Shown: in pieces, positions 36,880 to 45,478 of the stretch | Position numbering within the stretch: the first letter of the stretch is position 1 | Layout: the number at the start of each line of letters is the position of its first letter | Assembly: GCF_002895005.1 (NCBI RefSeq) | Contig: NZ_POWF01000007.1 | Location: forward strand, 1 to 64,000 | Source: Hanstruepera neustonica | GTDB lineage: Bacteria; Bacteroidota; Bacteroidia; Flavobacteriales; Flavobacteriaceae | Direction: 5' to 3' | Length of the DNA: 64,000 nucleotides | Made by a program: the position numbers and the translations under genes | The notes under the pieces: generated by a model | What the model saw: the letters and a program-made list of their open reading frames with translations, nothing else | What the model was told of the DNA's origin: nothing | Database searches by the model: none

Positions 36880-39567
36880 TTAGTCAAAAGGTAGCTTAAA
36901 ACCAAAGGTTACACCACTTTTTTGATTGTTTTTAACCCATATTTTTCCATGGTGTTTTTTAATGATTTGCCTACTAATGGCCAGCCCTAAACCACTACCC
37001 TGTGGTTTAATGGTATTTTGGTCACTGGTTTGATAAAATTTGTCAAAAATAAAGTCTATATCCTTATCTGAAATACCTCTACCATTATCACTTACCAACA
37101 CCTCAATGGAAGCATTTCCAAGCTTATAATCCACCACAATCCTACCCGTATTTGGTTCGCAAAACTTAATGGCATTGGATAGTAAATTGGTCAATACCTG
37201 AATGATCCGATCTTCATCGTAATTCAGTTTACACTTATGTGGGTTTTTAGTAACTATCTTAATATGTTTCTTGGCTGCAATCTGACTCACACCATTAATT
37301 GCTTTTTCAATAGTCACCTTAATATCATGTTGCCTCATGTCCAGCTCTTGTCTACCCGTTTCCAGCTTTTCAAAATCTAAGATATTATGTATCAATCGTG
37401 ATAAACGATCTGAATCCTGAAGAATATTGCTTAAAAATTGAGCCTTTACTTCAGCTGGCATATCGGCATCTTCCATAATTAACTCGGTTGCCGCACGAAT
37501 ACCCGTTATCGGTGTTTTTAATTCATGGGCTACAGTATCCAAAAACTCATCCTTTTGTTGGTCCTTCAGAATCAACTCATCATTGGCGTTTTTAAGTCTG
37601 TTGGTCAAATGCTGAAGCTCATCAGACTTCTCTTTTAGCAGCTTATTACTGGCAATGGTTTCTTTAGATTCCTCTAAAATTTTCAATACTTCAACCAAAC
37701 TAATCTGCTCTTCCTTCACCACACTCGAAATCAAAATTTTAGCCGAAGAACTACCGATACTACCAGTCAAAAGTTTTTCGGAAAAATTAATGAGTCGTGC
37801 ATCTGCGAGTTGCGTATCCTGTGGTAATTTATATTTTGTAAAAAAGATACTCAGAGCACGTTGCGCTCGTTGTTCTCCTAAAAATCGGTTGAGAACATTT
37901 TTGATATCAGACACATAGGCTTCCCCTTTCCAAACCAAAGCACTGTCCTGAAGCGACGCATAATTTTTGCTATCTACAAACATTTCAGCATAGTTACGCT
38001 CCCTGTAATTTCCTTTAAACATGAGAGACACCGTGAGGTATAATAAGGTATTGATACTCAAACTCCAGAAAAAAGCATGAGCTGGTGGACTTAAAAAGTC
38101 AATACCAAACAAGGCGCTTGGTCGCAATGCCTCAATATGAAACAAACCATAATCCGAAAATTCAGAAGTTCCAGTAAGCACCTGCATGACAAATGGTAAA
38201 ACCAAGGTATAGAGGGTTGTTAAAAAACCGGCAATAATACCGACTTTAGTTGCTCGGGAGGATCCTCTATTCCAAAATATTCCAATAAAAAACGACGGTG
38301 CCAACTGGGCAATGATTACAAAAGAAATCAAGCCTATGGAATATAAGGACAAGGCCTTTGAAAAGGACACATAAAAGAAATAGGCTAGAATGATGATGCT
38401 AAAAATGGAAACCCGTCTGATAACCTTAATGTATTTGGCATTTTTTTCTGGCTGACTTTTACTAAACTTATCTAAAAATCCATACGGAATGATCAGGTTG
38501 TTACTTACCATAGTTGATAGTGCCAAAGTGGACACTACGACCATGGATATGACTGCTGAAAAACCTCCCAAAAAAACCAATAAGGCCAATACCGTATTGT
38601 CTTGTTGCAGCGGCAGCAACAGGGTATAATATTCGGCATTAACATCATTACTGAAGGATAGCTTTCCTGCCCAAGCAATAAATATCACAAACACATTAAA
38701 CAGCAATAGATATAACGGGAATAACCAAATGGCTTGTTTTAAATATTTTTCTCGATTGTTTTCCAAAACCGATACTTGAAATTGTCTGGGCAATAGAAAT
38801 ATGGCCAAAAAGGATAACATAATCATAAAGAACCAATTGAATCCGTTTCCGATATCCCCAAAAGTGGACAAGCTTTTAAAAGACTCCACAGTTGAAATTC
38901 TATCATAAATATCTGTCGTACCATCAAAGAGGTAAAACGTGACATAGAAACCAATCACCAAGAAGAATGCTAACTTTAAAACCGACTCAAAAGCCACTGA
39001 TGCCACGATACCACGATGTTTTTCAGAAGCATCGGTAGCTTGTGTTCCAAAAAAGGTGGCAAAAACAGCCAAAAGCACCGCAATGTAAAATGTGGAATCA
39101 TCCCAAATACTCTTTGATATATAACTGGTTTCATCGACCATAATTTCAAAGGTTTCTGAAACCGCTTTTAATTGCAATGAAATATAAGGCACAATACCAA
39201 CCAAACACACTACCGTGACCAAAGCACCAATAAACCGATTGTTCCCATAACGCAAAGAAATAAAATCGGCAATGGACGAAATTTTATGCTGTTTGGAAAT
39301 TCGTATAATCTTTCGCAAAACGATAATCCATAAAGGCGCGGCAATAACTGGTCCTAAATAAATGGGCAAAAACTGCATTCCCGAGTTAGCCGCAATACCG
39401 ATACTGCCATAATAGGTCCAAGCGGAACAATACACTGCCAATGACAAGGTGTAAATGTATGGGTTGTTTACCCATTTGCTTTTGGCATTCTTTTCAGCAA
39501 TAAAAGCGATGTAGAATAATATTGCCAAGTAGATGATGATAATTATGAACAAACTATAATTACTCAT
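36880..39567 (-). CDS. Sodium/solute symporter-histidine kinase fusion (CrbS-like)
   Basis: 895 aa. The N-terminal part (about 1-500) has some 13 membrane helices of the SSF/SLC5 family, beginning with the usual YNNPYIYTLSLAVYCSAWTYYG-type helix. A STAC-like linker and coiled coil (about 560-670) leads to a HisKA domain with phosphoacceptor H681 (VAHELKTP) and a HATPase domain with NLLSNAIKF, DNGRGIS and GSGLGLAIS. CrbS proteins sense acetate, probably while moving it, and control acs. The partner receiver is the next gene. Its start overlaps the small membrane gene by 8 bases. Confidence 0.9.
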   Translation of the reverse strand: MSNYSLFIIIIIYLAILFYIAFIAEKNAKSKWVNNPYIYTLSLAVYCSAWTYYGSIGIAANSGMQFLPIYLGPVIAAPLWIIVLRKIIRISKQHKISSIADFISLRYGNNRFIGALVTVVCLVGIVPYISLQLKAVSETFEIMVDETSYISKSIWDDSTFYIAVLLAVFATFFGTQATDASEKHRGIVASVAFESVLKLAFFLVIGFYVTFYLFDGTTDIYDRISTVESFKSLSTFGDIGNGFNWFFMIMLSFLAIFLLPRQFQVSVLENNREKYLKQAIWLFPLYLLLFNVFVIFIAWAGKLSFSNDVNAEYYTLLLPLQQDNTVLALLVFLGGFSAVISMVVVSTLALSTMVSNNLIIPYGFLDKFSKSQPEKNAKYIKVIRRVSIFSIIILAYFFYVSFSKALSLYSIGLISFVIIAQLAPSFFIGIFWNRGSSRATKVGIIAGFLTTLYTLVLPFVMQVLTGTSEFSDYGLFHIEALRPSALFGIDFLSPPAHAFFWSLSINTLLYLTVSLMFKGNYRERNYAEMFVDSKNYASLQDSALVWKGEAYVSDIKNVLNRFLGEQRAQRALSIFFTKYKLPQDTQLADARLINFSEKLLTGSIGSSSAKILISSVVKEEQISLVEVLKILEESKETIASNKLLKEKSDELQHLTNRLKNANDELILKDQQKDEFLDTVAHELKTPITGIRAATELIMEDADMPAEVKAQFLSNILQDSDRLSRLIHNILDFEKLETGRQELDMRQHDIKVTIEKAINGVSQIAAKKHIKIVTKNPHKCKLNYDEDRIIQVLTNLLSNAIKFCEPNTGRIVVDYKLGNASIEVLVSDNGRGISDKDIDFIFDKFYQTSDQNTIKPQGSGLGLAISRQIIKKHHGKIWVKNNQKSGVTFGFKLPFD

Positions 39568-39754
39568 AATGCCGTTTTAGAATCATATAGGAGATAATTA
39601 TTGCCACACACCAAATGGCGAATATGGAAAAATAGATGACAGGAATTCCAAGAACCTGTCCTTCCATATTGAAGATGAATAGAAAAGGCACATTGAACAA
39701 CAGCAAAAGTGCCAACGCCAAAACTACTAATTTTTGTTCGTGTCTTTTTTTCAT
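39560..39754 (-). CDS. Small two-helix membrane protein upstream of the CrbS-like kinase
   Basis: 64 aa, basic N-terminus (MKKRHEQK) and two membrane segments (about 10-26 and 35-58). Start 39754 is chosen because the longer frame runs into the terminator at 39782-39817. It overlaps the kinase start by 8 bases, so it is translated with it. It resembles the small subunits that accompany SSF transporters, but the family was not identified. Confidence 0.65.
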   Translation of the reverse strand: MKKRHEQKLVVLALALLLLFNVPFLFIFNMEGQVLGIPVIYFSIFAIWCVAIIISYMILKRHYE

Positions 39755-39781
39755 AATTACAAATGCAGTTAAATGTAAGAA

Positions 39782-39817
39782 AAAAACAGTATGGTCTAAA
39801 AAGGCCATACTGTTTTT
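39782..39817. terminator. Strong terminator between symporter and sensor operons
   Basis: AAAAACAGTATGG and CCATACTGTTTTT form a 13-bp stem around a 10-base loop. On the minus strand it lies after the stop of the ActP-like gene and before the small membrane gene, separating the transport operon from the sensing operon. Confidence 0.85.
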
Positions 39818-39860
39818 ACTAACTAAACAAACTTTCAAATTTTATATAAATCTGAAATAA

Positions 39861-41636
39861 TTAATGACTGGAAGCTTCACCTGCTCCCGAAGGTATTCTG
39901 ATATTCTCAACAATCTCTTGAACATCAGCAGGAGGTGCTGCTGTCATTCTGGAAACTACTACAGAAACAATGACATTTACAATCATAGCCACCGTACCAA
40001 AACCTTCTGGTGAAGTTCCAAACCACCATTCACTGGCAGGTCTTGGATCCATCACACCAATTAATCCGGTTTTATAGCGTATCATGTAGAACAGCATTAA
40101 GGTAATACCCACAATCATACCCGCTATGGCGCCTTGCTTGTTCATACGTTTATCAAATATTCCTAAAATAATAGCTGGGAAAAATGAGGCTGCTGCCAAG
40201 CCAAAGGCCAACGCCACAACAGCCGCTACGAAACCAGGAGGATAAATACCGAATAGTCCCGCAATGATGATAGCCACTAAAATAGCGATACGAGCTGCCA
40301 TTAATTCTCCTTTTTCTGAGATGTTAGGCTTTAATTGCTTTTTAATTAAATCGTGAGAAATTGATGTTGAAATTACTAATAATAAACCAGCGGCAGTTGA
40401 AAGTGCTGCGGCTAATCCACCGGCTGCTACCAAAGCAATCACCCAATTAGGTAATTTAGCTATTTCAGGATTTGCCAATACCATGATATCTCTATCAACA
40501 TATAACTCGTTAACTTCGGCATTGGCATTGGAAATCAAACGCTCGCCATGCGCACCACGTTCACTAGTATACAATGGTTTTTTACCATCAATGGCACTAC
40601 CCGCTACATATTGAATTTTACCATCATTATTCTTGTCTGACCAAGCAATTAATCCTGTGTTTTCCCAGTTCTTGAACCACTCTGGAATCTCACTATATTG
40701 TTGCTCACTTACTGTTTCAATTAAGTTGGTTCTCGCAAACACCGCAATAGCTGGAGCCGTAGTATACAGAATAGCAATAAACAACAGGGCTAAACCAGCT
40801 GATTTTCGAGCATCTTTTACTTTAGGCACCGTAAAGAAACGTACGATTACATGTGGTAATCCTGCAGTTCCAACCATCAATGCCAAGGTAATGGCAAACA
40901 CATCCCAAGTAGATTTGGTGCCACTAGTATATTCATTAAAGCCCAATTCAGTATGCAAGGTATCCAGTTTATCCAATAGATAGGCACCACCTTCCAATTT
41001 GCCACCCATACCTATTTGAGGAATTGGGTTTCCAGTCATCTGCATGGAAATAAAGAATGCCGGTACCATAAAGGCAAAAATCAAAACACAATATTGTGCT
41101 ACTTGGGTATAGGTAATTCCTTTCATACCACCCAAAAAAGCAAATACTAACACAACTGTCATACCGATAATAACTCCAAGATTAATATCAACTTGAAGGA
41201 ATTGTGAAAATACAATACCCACACCACGCATCTGTCCAGCTACATAAGTAAATGAGACAATTAACGCACAGATGACCGCTACGGTTCTAGCTGTGTTGGA
41301 ATAGTAACGATCCCCTATAAAATCAGGTACTGTAAACTTTCCAAACTTCCGCAGATAAGGCGCTAACAGTAAGGCCAATAACACATAACCACCGGTCCAT
41401 CCCATCAGGAATACGGACCCATCATATCCCATGAAGGAAATCAATCCTGCCATGGAAATAAAGGAAGCGGCACTCATCCAATCGGCTGCAGTAGCCATTC
41501 CATTTGCCAAAGGTGAAACGCCACCGCCAGCAACATAAAAATCTTTTGTTGAGCCTGCTCGGGCCCAAATAGCGATTCCAAAATATAGAGCGAATGTTAG
41601 CCCTACTAAAATCCATGTCCATGTTTGTACACTCAT
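39861..41636 (-). CDS. Sodium/solute symporter, acetate permease type (ActP-like)
   Basis: 591 aa, about 13 membrane helices of the SSF family, beginning with LTFALYFGIAIWARAGSTKDFYVAGGG, the hallmark of cation/acetate symporters. A large loop (about 315-390) holds charged residues (WSDKNNDGKIQYVAG). It imports acetate or a similar monocarboxylate with sodium. The DUF4212 subunit is encoded 25 bases upstream, the usual pair of this subfamily. Confidence 0.88.
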   Translation of the reverse strand: MSVQTWTWILVGLTFALYFGIAIWARAGSTKDFYVAGGGVSPLANGMATAADWMSAASFISMAGLISFMGYDGSVFLMGWTGGYVLLALLLAPYLRKFGKFTVPDFIGDRYYSNTARTVAVICALIVSFTYVAGQMRGVGIVFSQFLQVDINLGVIIGMTVVLVFAFLGGMKGITYTQVAQYCVLIFAFMVPAFFISMQMTGNPIPQIGMGGKLEGGAYLLDKLDTLHTELGFNEYTSGTKSTWDVFAITLALMVGTAGLPHVIVRFFTVPKVKDARKSAGLALLFIAILYTTAPAIAVFARTNLIETVSEQQYSEIPEWFKNWENTGLIAWSDKNNDGKIQYVAGSAIDGKKPLYTSERGAHGERLISNANAEVNELYVDRDIMVLANPEIAKLPNWVIALVAAGGLAAALSTAAGLLLVISTSISHDLIKKQLKPNISEKGELMAARIAILVAIIIAGLFGIYPPGFVAAVVALAFGLAAASFFPAIILGIFDKRMNKQGAIAGMIVGITLMLFYMIRYKTGLIGVMDPRPASEWWFGTSPEGFGTVAMIVNVIVSVVVSRMTAAPPADVQEIVENIRIPSGAGEASSH

Positions 41637-41661
41637 AATAATTTGTTTTAATAGTTAAGGC

Positions 41662-41922
41662 TTACTCGTTGAAACCGTATTTTTTATCTAATTTATTCAT
41701 CAATCTGACGTATACGAAAATGAGAATAACGAATACGTAAATGGAACCTTGCTGTGCGAACCAAAATCCTAATTTGAATCCGCCCAGACGAATTTCATTT
41801 AAAGCATCTTTAAATAAAATTCCACAACCGTAGGAAACTAAAAACCATATAGATAATAGAATCACCAAATACTTGAGGTTTTCCTTCCAATAGGCTGTTG
41901 CGTGTTTTTGTTTATCTGACAT
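41662..41922 (-). CDS. DUF4212 small subunit of the sodium/solute symporter
   Basis: 86 aa with two membrane helices (about 17-34 and 52-70) and the DUF4212 signature: YWKENLKYLVILLSIWFLVSYG followed by GGFKLGFWFAQQGSIYVFV. It is the constant small partner of an SSF acetate/solute permease, here the gene at 39861. Confidence 0.9.
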   Translation of the reverse strand: MSDKQKHATAYWKENLKYLVILLSIWFLVSYGCGILFKDALNEIRLGGFKLGFWFAQQGSIYVFVILIFVYVRLMNKLDKKYGFNE

Positions 41923-41934
41923 AATATTTCTTTT

Positions 41935-43182
41935 TTATAAATAAATCATTGCTTGAAGCGTTACTGTACCCACACTATCATTATTTCCATATTTTGTGTT
42001 TTGGTACTCTAATGTTAATTTGGAATGATGTCCGCTGAAATAAGCGTTTGCCCCAATTCCAAATTGATTGGCATTATCATTAATAGCATCTATTGATCTA
42101 TTGGTATAATGTAAATACGGCTGGATCTTGGTGCTCTTTTGGGTTGGAATAACATATCCCACATGTGCATGAAACATATTACCAGTTTCATAAGTTTGAC
42201 CTAGCGTGTAATTATCGCCATAGTCATTGGTTTGAAACAAACCATAAGCTGTAATAGCCGAACCGTTATCGCCAATTGGTGCATCATAAAAAGCATCAAC
42301 AGCAAAAATGGCGACATCTTGACCTTCTAGGATACCGAAATTGTTCGCCGTAACCGCGCCTTTTGGATGTAAAAAGAAACCAGCTCCAACGTTGAATACG
42401 CGTTTACCACCCAGGTAGGTTCCTACTTTATAGGGTAAAAAGTTGGATTCCTGATCAAAAAAGTTGAAATCAAAATAACCAGCATAGGTTCTTCCAGCTT
42501 CTTTTGAGCCTAAAAGTCGTCTTCCAGAATATATGGCATCACCCCCATTAACTGGCACTGCAGAAGCTTGTAAGTTATTGGTTATGGCATCATTGATAGC
42601 TAATCTATATTGCAACTTTCCAAATTTACCTTTAAAGTAAACTCCCATGTGTCTTGCAAATTGGTCGGATAAACCAATGGTTGCCCAGGCTTGACGGGTA
42701 TTATCTAAAGTCATCATGTTTAGGGTACTTTGGTTATTGGCTCTGGAAATACCATTCCAATAGTGTAAACCACCACCAATAGAAATATAATCTTTGTAAA
42801 CCGTATACTCACCCCATACATCATGGAAAAATAATTGCGCGCTATCCCCTTTTCCTGTTGGTGACAAATTATCGCCATTTAAGCTATTTAAACCAAAATG
42901 TGTCAGAATTAAAAACTTTTTGTTTAATTGTGCGTACATCAGTACTCGTGCACGACGAATACTAAAGTCTAAATCACTTTGCTCGTTTCCATTGGCATCC
43001 AATGGTCGATCGGAATTATGTTGAGCCCAGAATTGCGCCCAGGAAATGATTCGGAAGTACTTTGTACCATCCTCATTGAGTTTTACTTTCATCCCTCCAG
43101 TATAATCAGGTGCTCCTTGAGAGAATACCATTCCAGTACTGGCAAAAGTAAACATGGCTAGTAACCATAGTGTTTTCTTCAT
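41935..43182 (-). CDS. Outer-membrane porin (OprP/OprO-like)
   Basis: 415 aa with a signal peptide (MKKTLWLLAMFTFASTGMVFSQ) and amphipathic strands ending in an aromatic or hydrophobic C-terminus (LQAMIYL), as in beta-barrel proteins of the phosphate-selective porin superfamily. It starts the transport operon, so it is probably the outer-membrane entry route for acetate or other small acids. A 10-bp inverted repeat (ATTTTTAGAG/CTCTAAAAAT) surrounds the leader at about 43184-43242, which could fold in the message. Confidence 0.8.
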   Translation of the reverse strand: MKKTLWLLAMFTFASTGMVFSQGAPDYTGGMKVKLNEDGTKYFRIISWAQFWAQHNSDRPLDANGNEQSDLDFSIRRARVLMYAQLNKKFLILTHFGLNSLNGDNLSPTGKGDSAQLFFHDVWGEYTVYKDYISIGGGLHYWNGISRANNQSTLNMMTLDNTRQAWATIGLSDQFARHMGVYFKGKFGKLQYRLAINDAITNNLQASAVPVNGGDAIYSGRRLLGSKEAGRTYAGYFDFNFFDQESNFLPYKVGTYLGGKRVFNVGAGFFLHPKGAVTANNFGILEGQDVAIFAVDAFYDAPIGDNGSAITAYGLFQTNDYGDNYTLGQTYETGNMFHAHVGYVIPTQKSTKIQPYLHYTNRSIDAINDNANQFGIGANAYFSGHHSKLTLEYQNTKYGNNDSVGTVTLQAMIYL

Positions 43183-43208
43183 AATTTTTAGAGTTAATTA
43201 GTTAATTA

Positions 43209-43224
43209 ATTGGTTTTGTGTGCA
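43209..43224. promoter_or_regulatory. 16-base motif shared with the acs upstream region
   Basis: ATTGGTTTTGTGTGCA, the exact reverse complement of 36481-36496, inside the porin leader and within the loop of the inverted repeat ATTTTTAGAG/CTCTAAAAAT. Confidence 0.35.
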
Positions 43225-43290
43225 GGACTAATCTCTAAAAATGTATGTGTTAAATAAAAATTGTTATAGGTAATTGCTAATTTACAATAT

Positions 43291-43710
43291 CTAATCGCGG
43301 AATCGCTCCCATTTAATGAGCATAAACTTATCCCCCAACTCGGTGACTAGGACACCAGCTCCGGATAAATTTTCGGTGTTTTGAAAGTATTTGGACAGTT
43401 CATTGGCGTTCAATATTTTATAGGTAGGATGGTAATCGGTTTTGTAGGGCCGTTTGATGTTGTATTTCTTCACCCAATTCATGATACTCACATGAGAAAT
43501 ACCCAATATGCGTTCAATCTCTCGGTAGGTTAACCCCTCTAAATACAATTGTAGTGCTTTATTGACGTAGTAATCATCAATGCGTTTCCCTAACTTATTT
43601 ACGGTAAAGAAATAGCCGCAAGACTTGCATTTATAGCGCTGCCGATCGTTCACAATGCCACTCTTGATGTATTGGTCTGAATTGCAATTTGGACAGAGAT
43701 CAATTTTCAT
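43291..43710 (-). CDS. Solo InsA-like zinc-finger/HTH protein
   Basis: 139 aa. A four-cysteine zinc ribbon (CPNCNSDQYIKSG ... YKCKSCGYFF, about 6-35) is followed by a helix-turn-helix (LTYREIERILGISHVSIMNWVKKY, about 58-82), as in InsA, the N-terminal DNA-binding protein of IS1. The InsB catalytic part and terminal repeats are missing; instead there is a different C-terminal domain (NANELSKYF ... AGVLVTELGDKFMLIKWERF). It is better read as a domesticated regulator. The start at 43710 is chosen because 12 more upstream codons lie in the repeat region at 43717-43745. Confidence 0.75.
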   Translation of the reverse strand: MKIDLCPNCNSDQYIKSGIVNDRQRYKCKSCGYFFTVNKLGKRIDDYYVNKALQLYLEGLTYREIERILGISHVSIMNWVKKYNIKRPYKTDYHPTYKILNANELSKYFQNTENLSGAGVLVTELGDKFMLIKWERFRD

Positions 43711-43716
43711 ATATAC

Positions 43717-43745
43717 TAATTTAGCATAAATATAGTAATTTAGCA
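43717..43745. promoter_or_regulatory. Direct repeat upstream of the InsA-like gene
   Basis: TAATTTAGCA occurs at 43717-43726 and 43736-43745, 19 bases apart, within 7-35 bases of the start codon at 43710. It may be an autoregulatory operator of the HTH protein. A TATATTTATG box-like sequence lies between the copies on the minus strand. Confidence 0.4.
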
Positions 43746-43766
43746 ATAATTGTGAATAATTATCTT

Positions 43767-45137
43767 TTACGACTTCAAACGCTGTTTATAAGCTTGTATT
43801 TCTTTCACCACACGTGGAGCCAAAATAAGAGTTGACAACATGGTTGGGAAGGCCATCAAGGCAAAAAAGCCATCGATAAGGTTAATCATCAAACTTAAGG
43901 ACGTGGTGGCTCCCATAATGATACTGGCAATGTACAGATAGTTGTAGTAATGTTTGTTGTGCGCACCTATTAAAAAGGACAGACACTTACTACCATAATA
44001 GGAATAGGAAAACAAAGAAGATACACTAAATACTATGATACAGAGCAATAACAGATACTTCCCAATACCCGAAAAGGTTTGCCCAAATGCTGAAGCTGTC
44101 AACGTCACGCCATTAGCATCGGTGGTTTGCCAAACACCCGTTACTAAAATAGCTAAGGCTGTTAAGGTACAGACTAACAAAGTATCAATGGCAGGACCCA
44201 TCATGGCTACCAGGCCTTCACGAACGGGTTCAGAGGTTTTGGCAGCGCCATGTGCCATAGGTGCGGTTCCGATTCCAGCTTCGTTGGAAAAAGCACCACG
44301 ACGAATTCCCAAGAGAATCAATCCGCCTACCATACCACCCAAGAAGGCATCGCCAGTAAAGTTTTTAGCCGCAAAGGCATCGGTAAAAATGAGTGCCAGA
44401 TAACGGGGCACCTCGTGGATGTTAACAATCAGAATGATGAGCACCAACACAAAGTACAACAACACCATACTCGGTACCAAACGTGCTGCCGTTTTACTAA
44501 TGCGGTTGAGTCCACCAAGGATAACGATGCTGGTCAATAACACCAGAATAATCCCAATTAAAAGGTTTGAGGTAAAATCTACTTCTACGCCATTGGGCAC
44601 TAACAAAATATCATTAATGGCCTGTGTCAATTGGTTAACATTAAACACGGGCAAAGCACCTACCAATCCGCAGAAACTAAAAAAGGCCGCCAAGGGTTTC
44701 CAGGATTTACCCAAGCCTTCCACAATAAAATACATAGGACCACCTTGAATGTCGCTATTGCTATCCTTACCACGATACATGATGGCCAAGGTTGCCGTAA
44801 AGAACTTGGTTGCCATACCAATAAGCGCACTAATCCACATCCAGAATACCGCTCCGGGACCACCAATGGCAATGGCTACCGCCACTCCAGCAATATTGCC
44901 CATACCAATGGTTGAGGATAGAGCTGTTGTTAGGGCCTGAAAGTGACTAATTTCACCAGGATCGTTGGGATTATCATATTTACCGCGAAGCACCTGTATG
45001 GCATGCCCGAAATACCGAAAGGGTAAAAAACGGGATAGGATGAGTAAGTAAAGTCCGCCACCGATGAGTAAGATGAGTAAGGGTAAGCCCCAAGCTGCGG
45101 ATGCGAAGCGTTCAATAAAGTGGTTAATGGTTTCCAT
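43767..45137 (-). CDS. Sodium:alanine/glycine symporter (AGCS family)
   Basis: 456 aa with about 10-11 membrane helices and the family signature GNIAGVAVAIAIGGPGAVFWMW (about 79-100), plus GIRRGAFSNEAGIGTAPMAHGAA. It takes up alanine or glycine with sodium. It is probably the first gene of a transcript that continues into the InsA-like gene 57 bases further on. Confidence 0.9.
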   Translation of the reverse strand: METINHFIERFASAAWGLPLLILLIGGGLYLLILSRFLPFRYFGHAIQVLRGKYDNPNDPGEISHFQALTTALSSTIGMGNIAGVAVAIAIGGPGAVFWMWISALIGMATKFFTATLAIMYRGKDSNSDIQGGPMYFIVEGLGKSWKPLAAFFSFCGLVGALPVFNVNQLTQAINDILLVPNGVEVDFTSNLLIGIILVLLTSIVILGGLNRISKTAARLVPSMVLLYFVLVLIILIVNIHEVPRYLALIFTDAFAAKNFTGDAFLGGMVGGLILLGIRRGAFSNEAGIGTAPMAHGAAKTSEPVREGLVAMMGPAIDTLLVCTLTALAILVTGVWQTTDANGVTLTASAFGQTFSGIGKYLLLLCIIVFSVSSLFSYSYYGSKCLSFLIGAHNKHYYNYLYIASIIMGATTSLSLMINLIDGFFALMAFPTMLSTLILAPRVVKEIQAYKQRLKS

Positions 45138-45478
45138 AGGGTGATTTCGTAGGACTAAAAATAGTAAAGTTATTTGGATTGTTGTTGATTGGTTGATGTG
45201 TTCTCAATACCCTTCACAGGACTTAACTAGGGCTTATCTATAACTTAAACACGGGTGAACCTAAACTCAACTAGGCCTATACACTCCATTTTGTATAGCT
45301 TTTGTAAGAATTTTCGATAGCTGACCCGAAGGACATCCGAAGGAGACCCGAAGGAAACCCGAAGGAGACCCGAAGGAAACCCGAAGGAGACCCGAAGGAG
45401 CACCCAGAAAAACCATCATTGTTTGTTTAAAAGAAAAATATTTAGGATTTTTACAATTCATCAATCAAATTAAACATT
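45138..45478. other. Intergenic region with an 11-base tandem repeat
   Basis: 341 bases between divergent genes, with no supported coding sequence. It holds the 7-unit repeat at 45324-45400 and AT-rich flanks. The promoter of the S41 peptidase must lie downstream of the repeat but no clear -7 box was seen. Confidence 0.5.
45324..45400. repeat. Seven 11-base tandem repeats ACCCGAAGGAR
   Basis: Seven contiguous units, ACCCGAAGGAC, ATCCGAAGGAG, then five copies ACCCGAAGGAA/G; the last base alternates A and G in units 3-6, giving a 22-base higher period. It is GC-richer than its surroundings and each unit contains a GAAGGAG/A purine tract. Confidence 0.92.

Noticed and set aside
43291-43710. Complete IS1 insertion sequence
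   Set aside because: Only the InsA-like DNA-binding part is present. No InsB frame, no terminal inverted repeats and no target-site duplication were seen around it.
45267-45464. Small protein rich in Arg-Pro-Glu-Gly repeats
   Set aside because: The frame arises only because the 11-base repeat lacks stops; there is no start signal or conserved context.
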